Positions 26,272-37,488 of a stretch of 64,000 bases of DNA are shown here, one piece after another (the first letter of the stretch is position 1; every line of letters starts with the position of its first letter). The notes beneath the pieces are model-generated. The model was given only the letters and a program-made list of their open reading frames with translations. It ran no database searches and was not told the origin of the DNA. The DNA comes from Selaginella tamariscina. Taxonomy: Eukaryota > Streptophyta > Lycopodiopsida > Selaginellales > Selaginellaceae. A program made the translations under genes and the position numbers. The stretch spans positions 186,001 to 250,000 of the forward strand of contig PUQB01000046.1 of NCBI GenBank assembly GCA_003024785.1, written 5' to 3'.

Positions 26272-27700
26272 TGTAGCTTTTGTTGCCCGTGAAATTTGAT
26301 TTGGTTCTAGACTTCAGAACAACACAAACGAAGAGTGTGACACAACACCGAATGTAAGCTAATTAAAGTGAATATTTATAGTACATTATTAGATTGATAA
26401 TTAAAAGCACTCTTGAATTAATTTACTGTTATAAACAAATATTTAATTTAATAAAGAATATTATTCTGAGCCTAAATACATTTTAATATTTAAAAAAAAC
26501 CTTATGAAGGAAGTGGGCATATATTTTTTTAATTGAACCGGATGAAGTAAATGTAAATATACCTTAATTTGATGATGTTACAAATTTAAGGAAGTATAAA
26601 TTTTGTAAATACTTAGAGTATATTATACGATTATATGTACATGTGACAAATAATATGATATAAGCGCAAAATAACTATTCATTAATATATATATAGAGAG
26701 AGAGGGAGAGAGAGGGAGAGAGTATATACTTATTTTATTATTCCAACCAAATAATGGCTATATTGCTTTAAATTAATAGTTTGAATATGATTTCAGACTT
26801 AAAATTTATTTTAAATGTAAATTTTATACATAAATATTTTAAATATATTATTATTATTATATGTACATAATATATATATTTCTTGTATATTTTTAGTTTT
26901 ATTATCGTAATGTATGTAATACAAATTGTTCAACATGTGTGTCTCAATAAGAAAGAAATATTAATATGCATTTCTGTATAATATAGTCATTATAAGTTTA
27001 TGTGTAATTATAATTGTTTTATTTATTTATTTTATTTATTTACATGTTTATTCAATCATCATCTGTATTTTATCATCATCTGTATATAAATAAAATACAG
27101 ATGATGATTGAATACACTGGTTATGTGTGTGTGTATAAGATAATTTATATTAATTTAATACTCTTTAAAAATATATAAACATGTCTGCAATCGCTTGAAG
27201 TGGATTCATATAAAAGAATGATAGAGTATATATACTGTTTGCTAAGCATGTGTCAATGGATAAACAATATAAACAATTATATAGAGGATTTAATTATTTT
27301 TTAAACATTGTTGCCTCGGTCTCAGTTGTTTATACACATACGTGGTGCATATAAGTGTCTAACTCACCATATTATATTATTTATATGTTTTTAATTTTCA
27401 TAAACAAAATTTAAGGTTAAAATAAATCAATTGGTTTATATCTTTATAAAATTTTATTAAAATATTCTCTCTTTTTTATTATTAGATTTTTAAAGTAAAT
27501 TTAAAAGTGAAATAAAATCTAAATCAACAAATTAAAGCATATGCTTAACCTTTTTATTTTAAACGTGTAATTATTTTAAAATATTAAATAAAACATATGT
27601 ACTATTATTTGGTCTTACAGGGATTTTCTGCAAAACATTACATATTAATTTAAATAAATATTAGGTATAAGGAAAATTACTTAGGTATAACATGTTGAAT
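23474..27700. other. Extremely AT-rich gene desert
   Basis: I see no gene over about 4.2 kb. The sequence is mostly A and T with TA-rich palindromic stretches (for example 25,945-26,000) and a (GT)n tract at about 26,239-26,268. At 26,019-26,069 a splice-like acceptor is followed by a short frame (YDQLKKKARTFGDEL, then stop) that could be an orphan last exon, but nothing upstream joins to it. Confidence 0.5.
27051..27112 (+). repeat. Perfect 22-bp inverted repeat
   Basis: Arms at 27,051-27,072 and 27,091-27,112 are exact reverse complements, starting TTCAATCATCATCTGTATTT, around an 18-base loop. The loop itself repeats 'tcatcatctgtat', so the structure looks like a fold-back duplication. It lies in a gene desert. 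Confidence 0.92.
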
Positions 27701-28489
27701 GGCACCATACTTGAAGTGGTAAGGGTTTCATTGTAAGAACTTGGAGTGCACTACATAATTGGTGGGGTTTCATTGCCAATATCACCAATAATTGAGGTTG
27801 GTGTTTTACCAAAGACACACATGGGAGTGGCCAAGGATGAAGATCATCTTTGCTTCCAAGAGACTTTCTTCAAATTGAATTTCAGCCTCCAAGAACTATT
27901 GGTGGTCATGCTGAAGTCAAAGTTACACCTTTCATGCACTGAACAATGCAATTGTCACCATTGTGTATCATCATTGAAGTGTTCCATCGTTATGCCCTTC
28001 ACAATGTTTTGAAAAGCTACCACAACTACCTTGGGAGCAAAAGTTGTTTCCTTGCCAATTTGCTTGTCGATCAATGGTTGGAGCCTCTATATTTGCTTGC
28101 ATGAATGCGCTAGCTTTGGCTATATGCTCAATGGTCATTACTAAATCACTAACACATGCATCATAAAGCAAGGTTTTTGACTTTCATTGGGTAGCCTTGA
28201 AGGTTTAATGTTTGCTCTAGCTTAAGTTGATCGTAAAGAGCAACTAATAGTTATTTGCAAGGTAGATCTTGTGGATGTTGTAGATGTTAGTAAACGATGA
28301 ATACACAAGTTGTTTTTGGATGAAATTTTTTGAATGTGTTAGAATGTTGGAAGACAACTACTCAATTTAGCGTGTATGCTAGTGCGTGTTGTTTAGACAT
28401 AAGTCAATAAAAACATTCTTCATATTACCTAAAAAAAATAATATCCTCAAACAATTTTTATTGCATGCCACCAACCTTATCATAATTTC
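27701..28489. other. Repeat-like DNA, no gene recognised
   Basis: Composition becomes more even here than in the preceding desert. Short frames on both strands lack recognisable domains. It is probably derived from an old mobile element. Confidence 0.4.
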
Positions 28490-28650
28490 TAATTTGGTGG
28501 ATTGACCACCTGGGTAGAGATTATAGGATATGAGGGATATATGGGAAAAAGATCCAAGCGAACCTGAGTCATCATGACTATGGGCCCTCTCATAAACATT
28601 AATTGACCCTTTATCTTTATTGGCTTAAGGGAAGAGGGAAAGGTTGTGAC
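28490..28650 (+). repeat. Direct repeat, left copy
   Basis: This copy shares 'gggatatatgggaaaa', 'gggccctctcataaacatta' and a 'tattggcttaaggg..gaggttgtgac'-like end with a second copy at about 29,155-29,305. The pair brackets the tandem array between them, a layout compatible with terminal repeats of a small degenerate element. Confidence 0.7.
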
Positions 28651-28767
28651 ATTTGATATCAAAGTGGTCCTGGGTTTAATTCTTATTAGGGTGAACTTGT
28701 GAGTAAAGCTCAAGCCACTAAGGTTGACAACTTATCTTTACTTAACTTTACCCTTCGATACATGTGT

Positions 28768-29085
28768 ATAGCCATGCGTCTTTAGATCACCTTTGGCCCA
28801 ATTGACATGTGATGTAAGCATAGCCATGCAGTCAATGTGTAGATAGCCTCTAAGTTGTGCTACATGTCATGAGTGACTCTTGGAGGAACATAGCCATGTG
28901 ATTAACATGTAAATCGCCTCTGATTTGTGCTACTTATCATGAGTAACTCTTAGAGAAACACAGCCATGCAATCAATGTGTATATCGCCTCTAGCCTAATT
29001 GACATGTGATGCAAGCACAACCATGCAGTCAACATGTAGATCACCTTTGAGTTGTGCTACTTTTCATGAGTGACTCTTGTAGAAA
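28768..29085 (+). repeat. Imperfect tandem array
   Basis: The module 'catagccatgcagtcaatgt' followed by 'gtagat.gcctct' occurs about five times. It alternates with two linkers: 'gttgtgctac.t.tcatgagt' plus 'gactcttgga', and 'ctaattgacatgtgatgcaag'. Units are roughly 70-80 bp and diverged. No frame is kept. Confidence 0.75.
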
Positions 29086-29154
29086 GGCATAGTAGCAACC
29101 CTTGAGTCCATGGATGAGGACATTCACTTTTTCAAAGGGGTGGTGAGTGTCATA

Positions 29155-29305
29155 GTTTTAACTTGGTGTGTTGATCACTTAAGTAAATTGTGGAATATGT
29201 GAGATATATGGGAAAAGACCCAAGTGGACATGACCAAGGGCCCTCTCATAAACACTAATTGGCCCTTTGCTTTATTGGCTTGAGAGGAAGAGGTTGTGAC
29301 AAACC
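29155..29305 (+). repeat. Direct repeat, right copy
   Basis: Partner of 28,490-28,650, with the same order of modules and numerous substitutions. Sequence outside the pair does not match. Confidence 0.7.
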
Positions 29306-32214
29306 TCAAGCTCAAGAATGTGAATAGAGTTGACATGATCATTGAGGTGTCACCAATATCAAATGAGGTTAGCTATATTCTCTGTCTCTTACTTTGAGGT
29401 TGCATAGAGATATTCATGACAGATCTTCTCATGTTCATCATGGAACTGGGGACATGCTTTAGTAGTATCTAGCATGTTTTTCTGCAAATGGAACTCGAGA
29501 CATACACTCCTTCCCATGCATGGGCTTGTTCTTGTCGTTGTTGAATATCTTGTTAATGGCAGTGAAATTTGCTCTAGTAACATCAACCATCCAACTCAAA
29601 AGTTGGGATTTTTCTTGGTGTGTATATATACTACCTTAATGAGACTCCTATAAAAGATGACTTGGGAGGCGTGGTTTTGCATTTTGAACTCCACCATGGC
29701 AATGGTTAGGTTGGCGCACATCTTGAAAAGAGAGAATTATGATCAAACTTAACTTAAAAAAAGTTTAGTCATTGTGGATGATACATGTGTGTAGCCATGA
29801 TGATTCAATCTTCCATGTGATACACATGGTTAAAGTGTTTTCAACAGTTCTTCAAATCTCCATCTCTGTCCATGTTCATCATGTTGAGAAGGTCAATGCT
29901 GAAACCTAGTCCTTTTGTGAACATTTTGAACACATTATGTCATAGATATCTGCTTAGTAAATAGACTGCCTTAAATATACTTATATCTCAACATTCTTTT
30001 TAGTTGTAATATGCCTTGAATACTTTTAATGTTGTTATTCTCAATCCAATTCTTTACTTGTAAAAGTTCTTTAATTAATGAACATTTTAGAATTCACTAC
30101 TTGGTTATAATAGGCATTATATCACTAATGAATTCATTGAAATCTCTTCCTAATAATGGCTCATCTACTTCCTTATTAATCAAGAAATCAAGGATGTGCC
30201 CCTTCATGATCTTTAGCTAGATTTGTTTGGGAGTTGTAGAAACACTAATCCTTGCGAACTCCTCAGGCTTTGTGAAGTGATAATCAATCATCTCCTTTAT
30301 TGAATGGATGCATGTGATTGCCCACATGAACTACTGCCCTTCCTCTTCCCTAGTTGATGGGAGGGAGGAAGTAGTAGATACACACTAGACACAATTGTAT
30401 GTATCGGGGTGGTGTCTTGTAGTGATTGCACTTCTTACCAACTACTTGTTAATTGATTTTAAGAAGGTTCAAGGGAATTCTTTGAACTCCATCTTGTTGC
30501 ATGCTCTCTCTTTAATGCTTTGTCCACGATTGACAAGATGTTGATTTTTGCAATCCTTGTTCATGCAACAAAGATTTCCATAGCAGAAAACATATGTAAC
30601 CTTGTGGTTTCAAAATGAGATAGTGGTTGATTTTCTTCTGCACCAGTTATATGGATTGTGTTTGCTATTGATTCCTTCATTATTTAAAATTTCAATAGAA
30701 TCATAATTGGGTTAATGTGGATTTTATTTAAAGTTTTAAAAGATTGAGATGCACTTATATGTTTAAGCATTATAGGTTGAAGATATCTCTATTGTTGGTG
30801 TGGATGGAGATTTAACGATATGAACCTCGCACTTGGGCCACTTCGAAGGTTCCACAAATAACTAATAATATTTGAACTGATTTCTTTCTTAAAAATGAAA
30901 TTCACATGAAGGATACCTTCTCAAATTGAAATCTCTTACAAAGAAAGCCTTTATTAAGAGTTTTCTAAGGGAATTTGATAGGTGCCACATTTTTATGATA
31001 CATGTGTAAGTGTGCATTATGTAAATTATAAATTATTTCAGATGAATGAGAAAGTATTCGATTGGGTACATACCAAAACTTTCAATAAAAGAATCATACC
31101 TTAACAAAATCCATGTTGGAAGGGAACATACATGTGATGTAACTTCCAGCAAAACATTTGTTAGTGCTCAATGCTTGTGTTGAATATAACCATCAAATTG
31201 AGAATGATATATCATGTGCTCTAATATTTTTGAACTATTGATTTATTAATTTTGTTTTATGACACATCATTGAATGACATGCTTTATAGAGAGAGCATAT
31301 GATGGTCATTAATGTAAAGGAATATAGCTAGGCACAGATGTGAAGTCAAGGAAAGTAATTAATATTGTATTTAATTCTTAGGTCTTATATTTATGTTTTT
31401 TACTAATTATTTTCTCATTGGTTTTTTAAAAGATAAACAATTAATGTAGATAGTATGTCAAATCACTATTGAGTATATCAAATGAAAAGCATATGCTCTA
31501 TTATTTTCTCTTGTATAAACAATAGAGTTAATGTTAATGGGCTGAAAACATGCACTAAATATGATGAATGGTCCAATTCACATCTGCACAATTGACAGAA
31601 TTGTCTTTATTAAATGTGGAATTGTAATGATTAAATATAACATTGTTAAATATGATTGACAATTGGAGTTAAAGTGATATTTCATCAGGTCCTTAGGGTT
31701 TTTATTTTATTCATCTCACATGTGCAAAACTTTTTGTTTGATCATTTACTATGGACATGCAAACAATATAAATATATTCAATATCGTGTATAGTTACATA
31801 TGTATGGAGATTCATGAGTTTAACTTACATATAGTGTTACTGTGTTTTGTCTCATTCGACAAAGTTCATTAATGAACCCTAGTGCCACAAAGGCAACTTG
31901 CCAGGTGCCAACCCTGGAATCCCCTCTCTAAAATCCCGTAAAAAATGGTAAAATAACCCGTATTAGGAACTCAACCCTTAGGAACTTAAGTCCCTAGCTG
32001 ATCAGGTCCACAAACGAGGCTCATCTTGTGAATCAAGATATGCAAACTAGCCAAGCTATAGGTGTTATTCCTAGCTTGACATGGTTGAGGCAACCAGAGC
32101 AATGCCTTAACCATTAGTTCTGCAGAGCGTGGACTCGGGCAATGCCTTTGAACTTGCAAGTAGGTTTTCAGCCCAAAGAATTTGACTAACTCCATACCCT
32201 GTCAATGATAAGGA
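29306..32214. other. No gene recognised
   Basis: Frames are all short and without known motifs. The stretch looks like decayed mobile-element sequence. I cannot assign an element family. Confidence 0.4.
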
Positions 32215-33345
32215 TAGTCTAACCTAAAGGTGGGACGTACCCCTGTCATGTGGAAGTTTGGGTGGCACAACAGAAGGTTGCGCCTTGACAACACAAGTTT
32301 AACTTGCACCGATAAAAGGTTAACAAGCTTTCAAGAAGGTTCATTGACGAACCTCAGTAATTCACAAGTTTAACTTACATAGGGTGCTATAGTGTTTCTC
32401 GTTAATGAACCTTGGTAAAATGCCAATTTAATGACATGAATATGCTATGGTCCACATAAGTTCAATGGTGAACCTATGTAATTCATGAGTTCAAATTCTA
32501 TGAAGTGCTACAATATTCCTTTCAATAGAGAAGGTTTGCCAACAAACCTTATTGAAATGCTAATTTAACGACATGAATATGTTATAATGCTTCTTGTGGT
32601 TGATATAGGTTCATCGGTGAACTTATGTAATTCACAAAATGAAGTGCTATAGTGTATAATTATATAATTGTACTACAATTGTGATTGATAACTTAATGCT
32701 TATAAATCATATTTTCGATATATTAGTGGAATATTTTTATATGCTTCAAATATTATACCGTGCGACATACACTTATATATGTGACATCATTTCATAAGAC
32801 AAATTATCATTATAACCCTTTAGAAACAAGAGTTACACTTGGTGCTATGGATGTGGCTTGTACATGTTTACTCTATAAACCTACATTGTGAACCCTCATG
32901 AATTAGTAAAAAGAACCTGTTTTTCAAGAATTTATTTTCAAAATTGCATAAAGGCACAAACAATGTTGACACTATGAGTTATGACGTGTGCCCTACTTAA
33001 ATGCATGTGTCATTTTTAGCTTGGCTACTAAAGTAAACCTTAACCTTTAAATTTTTAAAATGTCTACTTGGATAAGATCTTCTAAGTATGTGAATAAGCT
33101 CTCAAATAAAAGAAATTAGTTAATTCCCTAAATGCAATGTATCTTCTTTGACATGCTTGTCCCCATAACTACTCTATTTGATATATGTAATGGAGCCTCA
33201 ACACCACACACATCCCTTCCCCCCTTCTTGTTTACATAAGTGGGAACCCCTTTGTTTTAGGGTTGGTGAGTTAACTAATGGCATAAGAGGGTTGACTTAA
33301 CCCTAGGGTTGTTCCCTAACCTATCTAATATGCAAATTCACCAAA
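32215..33345 (-). repeat. Inverted dispersed repeat, split by an insertion
   Basis: Read on the minus strand, 33,345-33,180 matches the first half of the family at 1.85-2.1 and 3.1-3.4 kb ('ccctagggttaagtcaaccc', 'aagaaggggggaaggg'), and 32,320-32,215 matches its second half ('gttgtgccacccaaacttcc', 'caggggtacgtcccacc'). About 860 bp separate the halves here, whereas they are contiguous in the other copies. The interruption holds three degenerate units of roughly 120-130 bp with 'gttcaatggtgaacctatgt'-type fold-back motifs. Confidence 0.6.
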
Positions 33346-33930
33346 ACCAATCAAGAATTGAATTGAGACATAAAATGAGAAGAATAGTTTAGAAATATGA
33401 TTGTGCCTAAATACCGAAGTGAAGTTATTTCTTACTATATATAGGACTTGTTAATATATTTTAATATATAATAACAATCAACATTTAAAGTAAAAAACAA
33501 TCATACCACTAGAATATATTAATACAATGCTAGGTTGATATATCAAAATGTCTTAAAATATTTTAAAGAATATTCTATGTACAATTGTCATTCAAGTAAG
33601 AAATATAGTAAGGTATTTGAGAATTGTTGATTTAAGTTATGCATGGGGGTTAGTGGTTCATATGCGTACAAGAATTGATGGTTCAAATTATACATGTAAA
33701 ACAATGGTCAATACAAGTTTTAATTTTAAGTAAGGAAAGAAGAATTTTAACATTTTAATTTAAGTTATGAGTCATTATCTTATTTAATTGATCACTTTTG
33801 TTATTATTATTTTTTAATATATAGAGATTTGATAATTCTGATTATATCTTATTTTTGACCCATTGACTTTAATAATTATAATAAAAAGTACCACATAGGC
33901 TCTGAAATGGTTTGAATAAAACAATTCATA
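33346..33930. other. AT-rich spacer
   Basis: I see no gene or repeat that I can support. Confidence 0.4.
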
Positions 33931-34100
33931 ACTAGAGATTTATTGAAAACATTTGGACATACTAGAGATTGATTGGAAACGTTTGGACATATTAGAAATT
34001 AATTTAAAACGTTTGGACATATTAAAGATCTATTTAAAACGTTTGGACATACTAGAGATTAATTAGAAATGTTTGGACATACTAGAGATTGATTGGACAT
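33931..34100 (+). repeat. 30-bp minisatellite, nearly six units
   Basis: Units of exactly 30 bp start at 33,931, 33,961, 33,991, 34,021 and 34,051, with a truncated sixth at 34,081. The consensus begins ACTAGAGATTGATTGGAAAC and ends GTTTGGACAT. Units differ at a few positions each, with no length change. Confidence 0.95.
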
Positions 34101-34362
34101 AAGTTCAATGACTTATATCATTTTTAATAAAAAAAAAGGGAAAGATACTATGAAATGGCATATATTATTACGTGTATATACAATGTATGCAGTACACAAT
34201 GTGTAGTATATACACATGCATAATGACATGGACGGTTCCATGTGTTACTGTCAGGTGTTGCATGTGTGCCATGTGCCTGCTATATAATTAGGGTTTTTCT
34301 AAATAATCTTTCACAACTCTTTCTTAAAGTATGTGAGTTTTTCTCTGGCTTGTCTAAAGAGA
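34101..34362. other. 3' flank of the transporter gene
   Basis: AT-rich sequence, presumably the 3' UTR and flank of the minus-strand gene ending at 34,363. Nothing else is seen. Confidence 0.4.
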
Positions 34363-35775
34363 TTAAGAATTAAATAGTGATAAGTATACAGTTTTAAAAT
34401 TGAGTTTGGATAATGCTGCGCTGCTGACGTGTAACACGCCATCTTCAGTCGTCCTATGCAAGAAATCTCCTACAGATACTATAGTTCCTAGAGTACCCAC
34501 CACTAATCCTATTACCAATATAAGAATATTAAGTATGACCTCCCACTTTGACATACTCCTCCCAAACAGTTTCAAATAGAACACACAGGGAAGGATAACC
34601 GCCAGTAACATACCCGAAGCAGATCCTATGAAAGCCACCATGACTTCGTAGTAGGGGAAAACCATCGCCAGTACCAGAATCAGCACCATGAGGAACGTCC
34701 GAAGACGGATGCTGGCCAAGAGGAACGATCTCGAGCCTCTTGGCCAGGGGAACTTGCTCTCCGTTTCCAGTGCCATTGGCGCGATGCACAGTGAGTACTT
34801 GCTGGCCGGTATTAACACCACCAGCCACAATACCACCTTTGCGCAACCAAGTTAGTGGGGATATTGAGAGAGATCTGAGACAGTATGTTGTCCCCGAACA
34901 TGGTTGCCCCTAGAAACGCAAAACCCACATATGTAATGCCTGTGATTACAAAGCTGACAATCAAAACCTGCAAAGAGAACACATCAGAGCACATTTTTGC
35001 AGATACGGTTCCCACCTTTGGATAGTCCGACTGTCTCCTGAGAGAGCTGTGGATACTTGGAAACACACAGTGAGCCGCAAAGCAGTAAGCATATATCCCG
35101 GCAACGTTCGGCAGGTTCTCAATCCGTAGGAGCGGAACAGAATGGCGGAAACCCAGACCATCGAACAAGGCAGTGTATGCAACCGTGACTGCAACGATTA
35201 CGTAAGTCACAATCCCACCGAAGGACAGGTACGAAGTCACTGCCAGGTTGCGAGGCCAGACCGTGGGGATTATAGCAAGGAAAGCTAGCACAAGGAGAAG
35301 CTTAGAGGGACCGATGTCGTATTTTCCAAGCTGCAATGTTACATGTGGGAATAGCTTGGCAAGATTGTCCCCCAAGGAGATTGTGTATCCGACTAGAACC
35401 GCAACAAGGTCGAAGTTTAGAAGCCAAGTGAACCACTTGCGACCTCGGTGTCCGTATGCTGCTTCGGCAATCTTGTGGTAAGACTCGTTGTTTGCGAGGC
35501 AGTGCCCGAGAATATAAGCGGTGTAGCAGCTTATAACACCGAACACAAACAGAATACCAAGGCCCAGCAAGCCTCCTTTCTCCAGTGCAAAAGGAACAGA
35601 TAGGAAAGTGAGTCCTGTAGTTACCGTGCTTATTAAACATTGGACAGGTGATTAATTCATTAAACATACCCAACATAACACTGACAGTATTAAATGTAGC
35701 TTGTATGAAGGAACTGCCTTCATCCTTTGCCACGGGAGTAATGAATTCCTCCTTGATATGAATGACTTGAGCCAT
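34363..35775 (-). CDS. AVT1-like vacuolar amino acid transporter
   Basis: This is an AAAP-family (SLC32/AVT-type) proton-coupled amino acid transporter, by family probably in the vacuolar or another endomembrane. Two exons, 35,670-35,775 and 34,363-35,614, give about 452 residues. The start reads MAQVIHIKEEF, followed by SFIQATFNTVSVMLG and LTFLSVPFALEKGGLLGLG, which is the family's first conserved helix region. About ten hydrophobic segments follow, including FVFGVISCYTAYILG and MVFPYYEVMVAFIGSASGML. A one-base deletion near 34,840 breaks the frame within VAxKVVLWLVVL. On both sides the protein is perfectly family-like, and the total length becomes divisible by three if one base is restored. 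A truncated copy of its 3' part lies at 14,915-15,082. Relatives of this gene usually end soon after the last helix; here an extra tail of about 25 residues is present. Confidence 0.88.
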
Positions 35776-36553
35776 GAATCCACAATGAAATGAATACAGA
35801 GTGGTTGGGAGTTAAGTACATAAGGCGATACCCTGGACCACATAGCTTGTCACAATCTTGACAAGTATATGAATGTGGAATGATTCTGACGAGTAAAGTA
35901 TGTGAATGTGGATGCTCCACGGATTAAAATATATGTATAAAACCATGTCAGTTAATAATAGTAATTTAATATACATATGCACACTGAAAATCCAGCTAGA
36001 AAATATTTGTTTTATTTTATCTCTTGTCCGAAGCATGATTCGGATCTCTTTTTTCAAACTTTGTCTCAGTCACCTTTACAGCAGTCGCGAAGAAAGCCAT
36101 CTCATTCTTTTGGTTTTAATGCAACTTGCAAGTGTCTTCTTCAGCACAAGACCTGATTTTTTATACATACATACGTACACACACACACACACACACACAC
36201 ATTTGTATAGTTCACACACGTGACTATAGTTCACACCAATCGTATTTCTATTCACAAAGAATATGTGTGTGTGTGTGTGTGTTGCATCGTCCAGTTATGT
36301 AAGGGTATTTGCATTATAATATATTTAATTCAGCCACGATTTGATTCGATTTGGTTATTAAATATAGACATATTAGTAAAATGAAATTTAATTATATAAA
36401 TATAATGTTTTAAAATTAGAATTATAAATAAAAAATACTTTATAAATTAAATAAGTTAGTCTTTAATAAATTTTATTCATAATTCTATTGTTATATACAT
36501 AATTATGTCTATATATATATTCAAGTGAGCATATATATAATCAATCTTCACTC
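35776..36553. other. Intergenic, divergent promoters
   Basis: This lies between the transporter start (minus) and the F-box-like fragment (plus). A CA tract at about 36,177-36,200 and a GT tract at 36,264-36,282 could fold on each other. The part from 36,340 to 36,530 is AT-rich and resembles 7,700-7,860. Confidence 0.5.
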
Positions 36554-37127
36554 ATGGTCGGATGTCCCAGGACTGCAACACGAACCTGTGACTCCCTGCT
36601 TTTAGAGTCTAGTGGACGGGCTTTCTTGTATACAAGTACCTGGCCGTTTCCAGCTTACGAGAAGTTAACAGGTGAAGAGCTCAGAGACCATGGATTCTAT
36701 GAGTACACAAATGGGAGGTTTGTAGAGGTTCCTTCGTGGTTGGAAACTGCGGTGTCTATGTGCAGCATTACATGATGAAAGCAAGCCAAAGTGGAGTACA
36801 TTCGTGGGACAAGACGACGCGTTCTATTGGATAACGGAGTCTGGGGATATAATAAGGCTTTCCAGGCCAGACATGTCTCTGAAGAAGCTTGGGACTATCA
36901 AGGGGTACTTCACTTCAGGAAGTCATAGAGATATGCAGACTTATTACTATGTGGAAGATGCAGGTGACTCTCTTGTTATGTTTCCCGCACTCCAGGTATC
37001 GGTGGGTATGTCTTGGATCCAGAGCGTAGTCGTTAACGTGTATATGTATTCCTTTGTCGCATTTAAGGTACAAGTTTGTCTGTGTGTGTGTGTGTGGGTG
37101 CGTGCGTGCGTGCGTGTGTTAAGTTAA
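36554..37127 (+). pseudogene. F-box-like C-terminal fragment, frame broken
   Basis: Two overlapping frames together read like the C-terminal half of a plant F-box/propeller-type protein. The first (36,554-36,775) has WPFPAYEKLTGEELRDHGFY and GRFVEVPSWLE. The second (from about 36,765) has LHDESKPKWSTFVGQDDAFY, WITESGDIIRLSRPDM and GYFTSGSHRDMQTYYYV. They join only through a one-base shift between about 36,720 and 36,770. No F-box or other N-terminal domain precedes it, and the frame runs out in GT repeats near 37,080. I assign the family loosely. It is probably a truncated pseudogene. Confidence 0.5.
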
Positions 37128-37488
37128 CATTTTGTTCAGCAGGGGTATGTGTAGGATCATGGAGACTTACTCTGTTTGTTACAGTTGTTAAACCTTTTGT
37201 TAAGACCAGAATTTCATATGCTCGTAGATTGATTATATGCTTGTGTTAGTACCTCTCACACACACAGGAAGAGTGCGTATAGGATAATCTCTCAAGAGAT
37301 TATTTAAGCTGTAATGTTTACAATATATATAATTTATGATATAGTGCTTTATATACGATGCCACGTAGCCGACTCGTGGCAAATCTGCGGTTGCCAAGTG
37401 TGCAAATACATAAACTGTGTATAAGGCAATGGCACAAGTTTTTTAGGGCTCTTGAGAGATTTTGGGTTTTCTCTTATTCTCCGTGGCG

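Noticed and set aside
28760..29090. CRISPR-like array
   Set aside because: Units are diverged, 70-80 bp with no constant short repeat and unique spacer pattern, and the window is eukaryotic.
27746..30220. Several 60-90 residue frames
   Set aside because: None has a recognisable domain, splice partners or family-like composition; they fall in repeat-rich DNA.
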